Shown here piece after piece: positions 28,951 to 38,484 of a DNA stretch of 64,000 nucleotides. How positions within the stretch are numbered: the first letter of the stretch is position 1; each line of letters opens with the position of its first letter. The DNA comes from Histomonas meleagridis (Eukaryota > Parabasalia > Tritrichomonadida > Dientamoebidae): contig WSYJ01000099.1 of assembly GCA_020186115.1 (NCBI GenBank), positions 310,001 to 374,000 on the forward strand, written 5' to 3'. The position numbers were made by a program, and so were the translations under genes. The notes under the pieces are model-generated. The model was given only the letters and a program-made list of their open reading frames with translations, was not told the origin of the DNA and did not search any database.

Positions 28951-29605
28951 AATAATAAACAGAATTCTAATGAAAAAAGTGTTATTCCATGAAAATGTAC
29001 CTTTAAACACAGCTAGGTTTGTCATAAGGAAAATCATTATGATCGGAAAATAAATATTTGCTGCTTCGTATAATTTTATATATATGATTAAACACAGTTG
29101 AAATATCATATTTGCAGTAAAACATAATAATATTGTAATAGAAAGCATATGTTTTCTAAAAAAATTAGTTTTGTGATTTTTTTCGAAATGAATTTTCTTT
29201 TAAAATTTAGACAGTTGAAATTTAAATAGTGGAATGCACCTAAATGATGATGGAAAATATGGTAATGAAATATGCTATTTTTATGATATCAAGTATTCCT
29301 AGTCATACTTCTCCATGCCAAATATGAGAATAAGTGATCAATAAGAATAAATGAAAATAAACAAGAACGAACAAGAACAAAAAATGAAAATAAATGAAGA
29401 AAATGATAAGAATAAAAGATAAAAAACAGTGAATATGAATAAAAATAAGAAATACGAAAAAGCAAAGACAAACAAGAAAAAACAATTTAATGAAATTGAA
29501 GAAGGAGAAAAAAATTTTTTTTCCCAACATTTTTTCTATCGTTATTTGGCCTCATCAGTCGGTGGCAGATGGCTTGCCGATCAAAACCTCCATGTTATCA
29601 AAAAG
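28951..29605. other. Intergenic region with strand-asymmetric purine tract
   Basis: About 655 bp. From about 29330 to 29515 the + strand is almost only A and G with scattered T. This leaves long open frames on both strands, which I reject as genes. TTTGGCC (29545-29551), preceded by TATCGTTA (the reverse complement of the Myb-type TAACGATA), lies about 60 bp before the Sac gene initiator. Confidence 0.45.
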
Positions 29606-29611
29606 TCATTA
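29606..29611 (+). promoter_or_regulatory. Initiator TCATTA for the Sac phosphatase gene
   Basis: A perfect TCAYTW match, 24 nt before ATG 29632. It lies downstream of the alternative ATG at 29569, so it decides the start. Confidence 0.55.
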
Positions 29612-29631
29612 TCGTTTATTTGAAGACAACA

Positions 29632-32600
29632 ATGGAAGAAACAAAATTCAGTGTTTTTTCCTCTCCAGAGGGATTTTGGTACCTTGTATGTAGTCCCTGT
29701 ACTGACAAAATGACATACATAATAACAGTCGACATTACTTCCGGAAACTTGATTTACACAGGAATTCCGTCCATAGATGTTTTTTCGGATCATTCTCTAG
29801 CAGTTAAATCCTTACTTGATTTAAACTTTTTACATAAAGGAAATGGAGATGGTTTAATTGGAGTTGCAATGACAGAAGACTCCACAGCAATTGCATATGT
29901 TGACAAATCTCAAGTTACAGGGTATATTCCAGGTGGTCATCCTGTTCGTACTATTCGAAATGTGAAATTTATTCATCTTCCAAAAAATGATAGAGCTCCT
30001 AAAACCTCAGCATTTAAAGAATTTCAAGTCAATGACAATCATTATTTTTGTGATACTTATGATCTTACCAATCTTTTTCCTAATAAATCAACACAACCCG
30101 ATAATGGCTTTATATGGAACTTAGCATGGAAGAAACCCTTTGAAGTTCTAGGTCTAGGTCATTGTTGTATCAATCTTATTCAAGGTGTTTGTATGACTTC
30201 CAATTTCACCAAATTTGATTTTCAAATAACATACATTGCAAGACGTTCTGTTCTTAATCCAGGCACACGATACAATGCTCGTGGTCTTAATGATCTTAAT
30301 TGTCCTGGCAACGAAGTTGAATGTGAATTAATTTTCCAACGCAATAATCAATTTTGGTCCACTCAATGGCGTCGTGGTTCTATTCCCATTCGATGGAAGA
30401 CAGTTTTCTCCACCTTATCTTCCCCTAAGCATATAGCCGATCCAATACATTTTGCCGATGGCACAGCAGAATACTTCCGAAGTCTTCAAGGCCGATTTGG
30501 GGAAGATATTCCGATACGAATCATTTCATTATTAGACTCATCAGAGAAAGCTGATGAAAATTCTGAGAAAGACATCAAAACCAAATTCCAAGAAGCGATT
30601 GAAAAGATATCGAACGCCGGCGTCCGAAATGTTTTTTTAACACCATTTGATCTTAACAAGTTTTTACATTCTAATGGTACCACTGAATTAATGAATGATT
30701 TTTTATCATATTTAGGACCAGTGATTGAATCTGATGGCTTTAATTCAGGGACATTACCATTAACTATTAATGAACACCAAAAAGGGTTAATGCGTTTTAA
30801 TTGTGCAGATTCATTAGATCGAACTAATGTTGCATGTTTCCATTATGCTATTAAAGTTACATCAGAATGGTGCATCATGAATAACATTGGATTATCAGGG
30901 AAGACGAACACTAATCCAAATTTACCATATTTATTAATAGATCAAAGTATTACTGACTTTTTAATTAATGCATTTATAACTACTGGTAATGTCGTTTCAT
31001 ATTTATATACGAATACACCTGCAATTAAAACAAATGCAATTACATGTTTTTCATCGACTTTTGTTAATTCAAGTTCATCAGATTCAGCAATATCTATTAA
31101 AAGAAGACTTCAAAACGTAGTTAATGATCCACAACGAATGAAAATAATCGAATTATGGTTAAAACCAATAGAACCTAATTGGATCACACGAATTGATTCT
31201 CGACATTTATTTATTGTACCACAAGAAAATAGTAGTGAACAATTTCCACGTACACTTATCGGTACTCCAATTAAATCTTTTGAATTCCCACAAAATTTAA
31301 ACATATTAACATTATGTTTACCATGTCCAATGCAATTATTTTCGATTATTATCTTATTATTTCCAGGTCATTTAGATAAATTACCAAATTGTATCACTAT
31401 TGAAGGAGGAATGACATTAAATTCCATGAAGAAGATATGTACATTAGATTTACCATTAGTTAAAACGCCGATTTGGTTACGTTATCGCTTACGTAATGCA
31501 AAGAATTGGGGATTTTCTAATCCTTATTTAGAATATTTACGATTTATTCGATTAATAATTGAAACTAATGATCCTTCATATATCATAGGTAATATTAAAG
31601 TTGAAGCATTATCATGTTTTTCAAACACTAAATATGATATTTTATATAATCAATATCAAACAAGTAAAGAACATGAAAATGAATTCTGTGAAATATTTAA
31701 TCAATATCTTAAATCACCACGTACATGTAAAGATGCAATAGAATTAGAGAAGTCACGAATTATAATGCGAGTAACTGAAGATCATCGTAATAATTTATCC
31801 ATTTTAAATGGATTAAATCCATGGCATGTTGATTCTAACTCACAATTAATATCAGCGCCGTCATCATTTTGCGTATTTTGTGGTTCTCCTTTAGGTATTA
31901 ATATCCAAACATATCCATTAATACAAAACAAAAGATTTCCAGGTTTGATTGAAACTACGAAAGTTAAAAAAGTTTTTTCAGTCTGTAATAAATGTTATGA
32001 AATTGCAAATGAAATATCCGAATTTACTAAAGCTTTAGAAGATATAATGCCGGAGCCGAATTTTATAATACCGAAATTTAACATCGAGAAAATCGATCAT
32101 GAAATATTATCGAAGAATCAAAGTTATACAACTGATTCGACTTCAGTTCTTCTGAATTTAAATTGTTCTTTGTTTAATAATGATATTACACAAAACGATA
32201 AATTAGAAATCAAAAAAGATGAAACTCAAGAAATCTCAATTTTCATTGTACAACAAGCAATTGTCTTAAATCTAAATATTAAATCATCGAATGATCAATT
32301 TATAATAAAGACATTAAATGATGAAGAAATATCACGACGAAATGTAAATAATGAAAATGAATTCATTTTCGAATTTAAAGAACCACCGATTACACAAATA
32401 TTACATTTCAAAATCATTGCGAAAGATAACGTCGAAATATATAAAATTAAAGCATTATATATCACTGCTGGTTGTACTATTGATAAGCCATTCACCGCAC
32501 GAATACAAAACCCATTGTTAATTAAACGAATTAAGTTGCAAGGAAGATATTCACCAAACACAAGAACTGAATCATTTATCATACAAAATGGTTTAAGAGT

Positions 32601-32847
32601 GCAGAAATTACACGTAAAAACTGTGGTGGAAAAAGGAGTTAATACGCCATTGTCATTATACGTAGCAATGTATAAGGGAAATCTGTTGGTAACTACAAAA
32701 AGAATAATCTTGCCCGACACAAAAACGAAAACAACTTTGGATTATATTATAGACCAAAGTGGGCTCGATGTGGATTTGGTAAATGTATATTACTTAGATA
32801 GAGTAAATGCGATGAAACCACATAATATAAAGTTAATTGTGAAATGA
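29632..32847 (+). CDS. Sac-domain phosphoinositide phosphatase
   Basis: 1071 residues from ATG 29632; the frame continues up to an ATG at 29569, but that is upstream of the initiator. The Sac domain spans about 30-520: SRR-type motif ARRSVLNPGTRYNARGLND, the catalytic loop CADSLDRT (C391 to R397, CX5R), and upstream VECELIF matching the VETEQ motif. It removes phosphates from PI3P, PI4P or PI(3,5)P2 on endomembranes. The C-terminal half has a possible zinc-binding element (CVFCGSPL ... CNKCYE, about 746-790) and beta-rich sequence, as in long plant Sac9-type proteins. No synaptojanin 5-phosphatase domain is present. The subfamily is a guess. Confidence 0.9.
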   Translation: MEETKFSVFSSPEGFWYLVCSPCTDKMTYIITVDITSGNLIYTGIPSIDVFSDHSLAVKSLLDLNFLHKGNGDGLIGVAMTEDSTAIAYVDKSQVTGYIPGGHPVRTIRNVKFIHLPKNDRAPKTSAFKEFQVNDNHYFCDTYDLTNLFPNKSTQPDNGFIWNLAWKKPFEVLGLGHCCINLIQGVCMTSNFTKFDFQITYIARRSVLNPGTRYNARGLNDLNCPGNEVECELIFQRNNQFWSTQWRRGSIPIRWKTVFSTLSSPKHIADPIHFADGTAEYFRSLQGRFGEDIPIRIISLLDSSEKADENSEKDIKTKFQEAIEKISNAGVRNVFLTPFDLNKFLHSNGTTELMNDFLSYLGPVIESDGFNSGTLPLTINEHQKGLMRFNCADSLDRTNVACFHYAIKVTSEWCIMNNIGLSGKTNTNPNLPYLLIDQSITDFLINAFITTGNVVSYLYTNTPAIKTNAITCFSSTFVNSSSSDSAISIKRRLQNVVNDPQRMKIIELWLKPIEPNWITRIDSRHLFIVPQENSSEQFPRTLIGTPIKSFEFPQNLNILTLCLPCPMQLFSIIILLFPGHLDKLPNCITIEGGMTLNSMKKICTLDLPLVKTPIWLRYRLRNAKNWGFSNPYLEYLRFIRLIIETNDPSYIIGNIKVEALSCFSNTKYDILYNQYQTSKEHENEFCEIFNQYLKSPRTCKDAIELEKSRIIMRVTEDHRNNLSILNGLNPWHVDSNSQLISAPSSFCVFCGSPLGINIQTYPLIQNKRFPGLIETTKVKKVFSVCNKCYEIANEISEFTKALEDIMPEPNFIIPKFNIEKIDHEILSKNQSYTTDSTSVLLNLNCSLFNNDITQNDKLEIKKDETQEISIFIVQQAIVLNLNIKSSNDQFIIKTLNDEEISRRNVNNENEFIFEFKEPPITQILHFKIIAKDNVEIYKIKALYITAGCTIDKPFTARIQNPLLIKRIKLQGRYSPNTRTESFIIQNGLRVQKLHVKTVVEKGVNTPLSLYVAMYKGNLLVTTKRIILPDTKTKTTLDYIIDQSGLDVDLVNVYYLDRVNAMKPHNIKLIVK

Positions 32848-33844
32848 ATAAAAATTAATGTTTATGAAAGAAATTTCTTAGTGGATTATTGATACTTGCG
32901 ATTTATTGAGAAGAAATAAGTTGAGATAAACACTCAAACATATGAAAATAATCAAAAGCAATAACATTTTATATATTAATAAGTATCCTCACAAAATAAA
33001 TTGTAAAAATAATGTTATAAAGTGACTTGTAAAAAATGTCAATCAAAATAGTACATGACAACATGACTCTGGATAATTTGCTGTTTTATAATGTCACTGA
33101 TTCATTGCTATAATTATATTCGATATTTGAAAGTGTTCTAATGATGTTTCTTATTTTAAAGATAACTGGATGAGTTACATCATCTTCCAGTTGAAAAAAA
33201 ATCAATGAGATCCATCACAATTTTAAAAAAGTTAAATTTAATAACATATGATTCTTTTAAAGCTTTAAAAAACGTAGTACATTTTTTGTTGTAAAGTTTT
33301 CTTTTATGAAAAAAATTATGAATATCATTTTTATTTGTTATTTCCATGTTATTCTCTTTGTATTTTGAACCATAATTTATATATTGATTTTGTCTTGTTA
33401 TACACCATGATCAGTTAACAAATTATTACATTTAAAAAATTTACCACAAATCACAACTATTTGCATCAGGTTCATTTTTTACTCATCCTTATTTTATAAT
33501 AAAAAGATCCAAAAAAAATTCTTATTGTTGTTAATGTTTCTTTTTGGAGTAATGATAATCAGATATCTCCTTAAAAAGGAGTTTAATATTTTTCAGAGCA
33601 CTTTTTAACCGCCGTTACCACATCTCCAACCGTAGCTAAAAACCCAACTAAAAATAATTTAACCAACACATATTAGTTTATCTTAATGCAATGTATTGTG
33701 AGTTAATGATTTATGCAATGACATCAACCAGAAATTATTGATAAATGAATGTCTTTATTTGTTTTGTTATCATTTATACAGAGAACTAAAAAAGTTTTGA
33801 CGATATGTCCATATAACGACCGTTAATTCTAATTGACCTTTAAA
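32848..33844. other. Long intergenic region
   Basis: About 1 kb of AT-rich sequence between Sac and Pin1::CstF-77. The last 60 bp contain TAACGACCGTTA, a near-palindromic Myb-like pair, followed by the initiator at 33845. No gene seen in the rest. Confidence 0.4.
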
Positions 33845-33850
33845 TCATTT
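33845..33850 (+). promoter_or_regulatory. Initiator TCATTT
   Basis: A perfect TCAYTW match two bases before the ATG at 33853; the 5' UTR would be about 6 nt. It fixes the start at the WW-domain methionine. Confidence 0.6.
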
Positions 33851-33852
33851 CA

Positions 33853-36234
33853 ATGTCTTTGCCTGGTGGCTGGGAAGTTGTTCCTCCAGTTCAACAATCT
33901 GGAGGAATTCCTCGCTTTTACTATCGCAAGCAATCTAACCCACCTATTTCACAATGGACTCGTCCGTTTGCACCACCTGGTTACGAAGGAAATTGGCCTA
34001 CAATTATTCATTGTGCCCATATTCTTCTCAAGCACAAAGAATGTAAACAACCTCTAAGTCACAATAAGCGTAAGCGATCAAATTATAGTTTAAATATTTC
34101 AAAAGAACAAGCGCTTAAAGAAATCAGGAAAATCCGTGATACTGTCATTGATCGCAGTTCCACAGACCCAGGTATTTTTAGTGTTTATGCAGAGCGTAAA
34201 TCTGATTGCGGTTCATATTCTGCAGGTGGTGATTTAAAGTGGACAAAAATCGGTAAACTTCAACCAGCCTTTGAAAAGGCAGCCCTCCAACTTAAATGTG
34301 GCGAAATTTCCGAGCCTACTTTATCACCCTCAGGCTGGCATATAATTAAACGACTTGATGTAACTTTTGGGATTTCGCCACCAAATCCACCACCACCACC
34401 AGAGCTTGAATTAGATCTTCGCCCTGACACCGACCTACGTACTATTCAATTAATATATAATTTAATGTATAATACTGAAATTGATCCAACCAATTCCAAG
34501 AATTGGATGGAGTTAATCAACACATATCTTTCAGCCACGCATGAATTCACACGTACTGCGGAACGATTTCTCCGCGGTCTTTTACATTTCCATCCTGGCG
34601 ATTTTCAAGTTATTTCTTTTTGTTTAGAAAAAGTTAAAGAGCAAAGGCAGAACAAATTTGTTGATGAGATCTATGGTACAGTTTTATTATACACATGGGA
34701 TCCCAATTTCTGGCGCATGTGGATGCAAGATCAATTATCACGTATTCCAACCGAAGACCGGAGCAAAATGTTCATAAAATATAACGAAGAAATGTTAGGG
34801 CGAGTTGGGTTCACTGTGAATTGCGCTACGTTATGGGTACAATATATTGGACTCTTGAAAGAAGCAAATGCGCCAACTGACTTCATTACTATGCAATTAG
34901 AGAAGGCATTATCGATAGGTCTAGACAAACCTAATAAGTTATTAGATTACTTGGATAGTTATTTACCAGAGAAGAGACAATTTTATGAAGAGAAGATCCA
35001 AGCGAATAAGAAAATTGTCGAAAGAAGACTTAAAAGACTTCAAGACATTAAGAATGGAATGGTGAAAGGCGAATCAGACAAACGCCTAATCGAATGGCAA
35101 ATATTTTTACGAGAAGAACTTAACAATGAATTAGAGTTACCTGAAGAATTGTTTTGTGAATTAGTTGACTATAATTATCGATTTGCTTTATCAGTGTTAT
35201 GGTGGCTGCCATCGATATGGATGGAGTATTGGAGTTTCTTGATCAAGAACAACAAGATCGATCATGCTGACGCTATATTACGCTTAGGCCGTAAGTCAAT
35301 TGGTAACACGCCATTATTTGAGTTGAAACGTGTAGAGCATTTGATCAAATATGAGAAATATGATGAAGCAAAAGAGATATTAGAGAAATTGATCAAGTCA
35401 CAAGAGCCTTTAAGGACTTCAGCATTGACATTATTGTTTAAAGCAACTTCTAATTTGGTGAATGAAGAAGAAGCATTACATGTAATATCAAATAACTTGG
35501 ATAAACTGAGCCCACAATTCCTAATTAACGCAGCAAAACTTTGCGAAAATAAAATGATCGCGTGGAGCATATTCCAACGTGGCGTAGATATGTTCCCTGA
35601 TGATGACTCAATGGTCATCGCGGCTGCTGAATTCTTGGAGAAGAATAGAGACGTTAGAAACACTCGAAGTTTGTTCCAACAAAGTTTGGATGATAAAACA
35701 GTGAGATTCGAAATCCAAAAAAGATTATACGAATTCGAACTTGAAAGAAATGCATCACTCGATCACTTGAATGAAACACAAAAAGTGTTCAAGAAAAGTG
35801 ACGTCGATCCGTTTATTTTGTATATGCAAAGATATCGTTTTTTGGATTTGTATCCTTATGATTTAGAAGACTTAAAAGTCATCGCTCATTTGTCGAAAAA
35901 CGTTTCAATCGACTTAATAGATAGACAAGATTATTCTGGATACATTACAAGTATGCCACCGATGGGTGCAAACTTGAGTCAGCTAAAAAGAAATGACGAA
36001 TGGCTCGAGGAATCAAGCGAAAACTTGAGAAGAGCAACAACGATAGAACAAACTTTGCCAAATCAGCAGGGACCGTTAAACGTAAAGAAAAGAATGCCAC
36101 AGGAAGTGCACCATTTGTATAGAGATATACAAAACTGTCAAATTCACTTCCAACCGCCGTCGGTTGATGAGGTGATAAATAGAATTTTGGGATTCACGAT
36201 TCAAGATCCGCATTCTTTGGTGAGACAATATTAA
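33853..36234 (+). CDS. Pin1-type WW-PPIase fused to CstF-77/Rna14
   Basis: 793 residues, two proteins in one. Residues 5-38 are a WW domain (W7, W35). Residues 50-169 are a parvulin PPIase of Pin1/Ess1 type: CAHILLKH (H56), SDCG (C119, the Pin1 C113 position), GGDLKW, LKCGEISEP, and SGWHIIK (H163). A proline-rich linker (176-194) leads into HAT repeats (about 195-690) that match CstF-77/Rna14: LWVQYIGLLK, LIEWQIFLREE, and the C-terminal YMQRYRFLDLYPYDLEDLK that is diagnostic of this family. CstF-77 bridges cleavage/polyadenylation factors; Pin1/Ess1 isomerises pSer-Pro in the Pol II CTD. The fusion puts the isomerase inside the 3'-end machinery. The basic phosphate-binding loop of Pin1 is only partly kept. 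No stop or initiator separates the halves. Stop TAAA. Confidence 0.88.
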   Translation: MSLPGGWEVVPPVQQSGGIPRFYYRKQSNPPISQWTRPFAPPGYEGNWPTIIHCAHILLKHKECKQPLSHNKRKRSNYSLNISKEQALKEIRKIRDTVIDRSSTDPGIFSVYAERKSDCGSYSAGGDLKWTKIGKLQPAFEKAALQLKCGEISEPTLSPSGWHIIKRLDVTFGISPPNPPPPPELELDLRPDTDLRTIQLIYNLMYNTEIDPTNSKNWMELINTYLSATHEFTRTAERFLRGLLHFHPGDFQVISFCLEKVKEQRQNKFVDEIYGTVLLYTWDPNFWRMWMQDQLSRIPTEDRSKMFIKYNEEMLGRVGFTVNCATLWVQYIGLLKEANAPTDFITMQLEKALSIGLDKPNKLLDYLDSYLPEKRQFYEEKIQANKKIVERRLKRLQDIKNGMVKGESDKRLIEWQIFLREELNNELELPEELFCELVDYNYRFALSVLWWLPSIWMEYWSFLIKNNKIDHADAILRLGRKSIGNTPLFELKRVEHLIKYEKYDEAKEILEKLIKSQEPLRTSALTLLFKATSNLVNEEEALHVISNNLDKLSPQFLINAAKLCENKMIAWSIFQRGVDMFPDDDSMVIAAAEFLEKNRDVRNTRSLFQQSLDDKTVRFEIQKRLYEFELERNASLDHLNETQKVFKKSDVDPFILYMQRYRFLDLYPYDLEDLKVIAHLSKNVSIDLIDRQDYSGYITSMPPMGANLSQLKRNDEWLEESSENLRRATTIEQTLPNQQGPLNVKKRMPQEVHHLYRDIQNCQIHFQPPSVDEVINRILGFTIQDPHSLVRQY

Positions 36235-38103
36235 ATAAATAAAATATTATTATGAGGGTGCTTAATTTGTATTAGGGTCGGTTTTTTTACTCAGAAGAAA
36301 AGAATTCTTAAGAGGGACTGTGGCCGTTTTTTATTAAATTTTCGAGAGCAGTGTAAGCGAAAAAAACTCACAAAAAATGAATATTATCCTTAATAAAATC
36401 AAGCCAAATTTTTTCTATGTTACAGAGGTACCTTAATAAATATAATTTTATAATTTATTTTAAAAAAATTTGAAATCGCAAATTTACTGATTTTTTTGAA
36501 ATTCTCAAAATATTGAAAAATTTTTATTATAATTGAATATTTTGGTTCATTTATTATCAAATAATAGTGAAGTTAAAATGGAATTGTTTTTATATTACAA
36601 AAAATTCCACAATGGTATTTTAAAATTTGAAGTACCATTAAATAATCAATATTTTGTATTTATAACAGCTTTATCAAATTTCTTTAATACATTTTAGAGA
36701 AATTTTCCATTCAAGCAAAGACAAATATATATGATGATGTGACATGTGAATTGAAATACATTTTAAAATATCACAAAAACATGAAAAAAAGATTTTAATG
36801 AAATTAATGGATACTCTATAATAAAAATCAGAAGAATTTTGATTATTGTAAATGTTATTCTTTAAAATAATGCATTTCTTTATTGAAATGCATTTATTGT
36901 AAATTTTGACAAAAATAGAAAATAAATAGAATTTAATGATATTACATCAGCAACTTCAATTTAGAAGTATATGTTGAATAATATTTACATAAAACAATTA
37001 TGTTATATCAACAAAAATGAACAAAAGGCTGTGGCAACATGTTTCTTTGTGGTAATGCGGTTTTTGAGTTGACTTTTTGTGTGCAATGCTAACTTTTTGT
37101 AAGCAAATATTTGGAATCAAAAAAGAAACGAATGAATTCACTTAAAGACATGTGATATAGGGTTTAATCTTTATGTTTATTAATATTTTCAAGTTATATA
37201 AAAATCCCATTGTGGAATTTTTCGCTTACACTACTTTTAAATATTATGTGAATATTTTTAATGATTATTCGTATTAGATAAAGAATTGTTTTTATAAGTT
37301 TGGTAGATCTGCAAATAACATGTTTTCAAGTGCACAAGTATAAGCGATTTAAACATATATTATACATGTATAATTAATCGTAAAAATTGATTTTCTGCAA
37401 TTTCCTATACTCAAAATTCATGTTCATTTACACATTATTTAAAGATTCATTAAACACTTCTGAAGTACGGGAGTCAACCAACGATCCTACTTACAGAATT
37501 TCTTTTAAATATAAAGTTAAATGCACAATCATTAATACTGATCAGGCTATCCTAAAAAATCTTCTAACACAATTATACAGCAAAATATTTATATTTTTAA
37601 TTTTTGGAATTTAATTGAAAAAGCTTTGTAAAAAAATGAATACCGGGATGAAATTATGAGTTGTATAAAGTTGGTTGATTTTTACTCATTTTAAGTTTAG
37701 ATTAAGTAATTATCTTTGTAGAATATCTTGATTTAATATTTTGAAAATCTAGTTCGAGTAACTCTTAATTTTTAATTGTATTTCTGCTTTTTATTGGATT
37801 TTTTCCTATATATACAGTGATATCACTTCTGATCAAACCCTACAATAAATTATTTTCCTATTTATCCAATTCTCAATTTTTTTTGTTCATCATCTCGAAC
37901 CAAATTATATATAGCACTTTCTCTAGAGAAAATACATGCCCTAAGAGTTTGAAAATTTTAATAATAATAATTCTACACTTGTCTACTTCACCTCTTGATG
38001 ATTTAAAACATCCTTCTTCAAATACATCTGTTTCACATAAACTCCTATGAACTTTATCATCATTTTAATTATTCCATCCTTTTGATAGGATAAACTTTCA
38101 ACA
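36235..38103. other. Gene-free AT-rich region
   Basis: The longest gene desert in the window. Short open frames (37387, 37817) lack any family feature and I reject them. It contains a putative inverted-repeat element (36347-37235), listed separately. Confidence 0.5.
36347..37235. mobile_element. Putative non-autonomous DNA transposon (MITE-like)
   Basis: An 18-bp inverted repeat with one mismatch bounds 889 bp. The left end is AGCAGTGTAAGCGAAAAA (36347-36364); the right end (37218-37235) reads as AGTAGTGTAAGCGAAAAA on the minus strand. A second 16-bp perfect inverted pair lies inside: AAAAATTCCACAATGG (36600-36615) versus 37207-37222, and it abuts the right terminal repeat. A hairpin with a 9-bp stem is at 36870-36893. 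No transposase frame and no clear target-site duplication, so this is tentative. Confidence 0.4.
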
Positions 38104-38314
38104 TATATTGTTAAATTACTTCTTGAACAATAAGGAATTGATATTAATGCTAAAGACATTTACTAGTTTTATGATTGATATGAATTTTAATAATTTAACA
38201 TTTTAAAATAATATTCGGAATTTATTTAAAGTATTTAAAACAGCATTGATGCATGCATATAACTATAATCATGAAGAAATAAAAAAGTTACTTGAGGAAA
38301 AAAATAATAAATAA
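38104..38314 (+). pseudogene. Ankyrin-repeat exon remnant with spacer
   Basis: 38107-38157 encodes IVKLLLEQ-stop-GIDINAKD (the normal Lys codon is TAA). It is followed by an 82-nt spacer (38158-38239) of the same family as in the ankyrin genes, then a terminal unit TALMHAYNYNHEEIKKLLEE and stop (38312-38314). It is an isolated 3' end of a spacer-interrupted ankyrin gene with no 5' part nearby. Confidence 0.75.
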
Positions 38315-38484
38315 TTATTTGTTATATTGATGATTCAATAAACATTTAATTTAAACATTTTTTTTGATTGAATTTAGCTTTAAAATAAATTTTATTTTTG
38401 TAGAGAATTATTTAGTTTTAACATTAATAGAACTTCAAATTAAAAAATCCAGCGAAATATTTTTATAAAGAAATTAATAACATT

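Noticed and set aside
29289-29623. Overlapping frames of 60-75 codons on both strands
   Set aside because: They come from the low-complexity purine tract; hydrophobic or Lys-rich only because of composition.
37387-38050. Plus-strand frames of about 75 codons in the gene desert
   Set aside because: No initiator, no family similarity, AT-biased random look.
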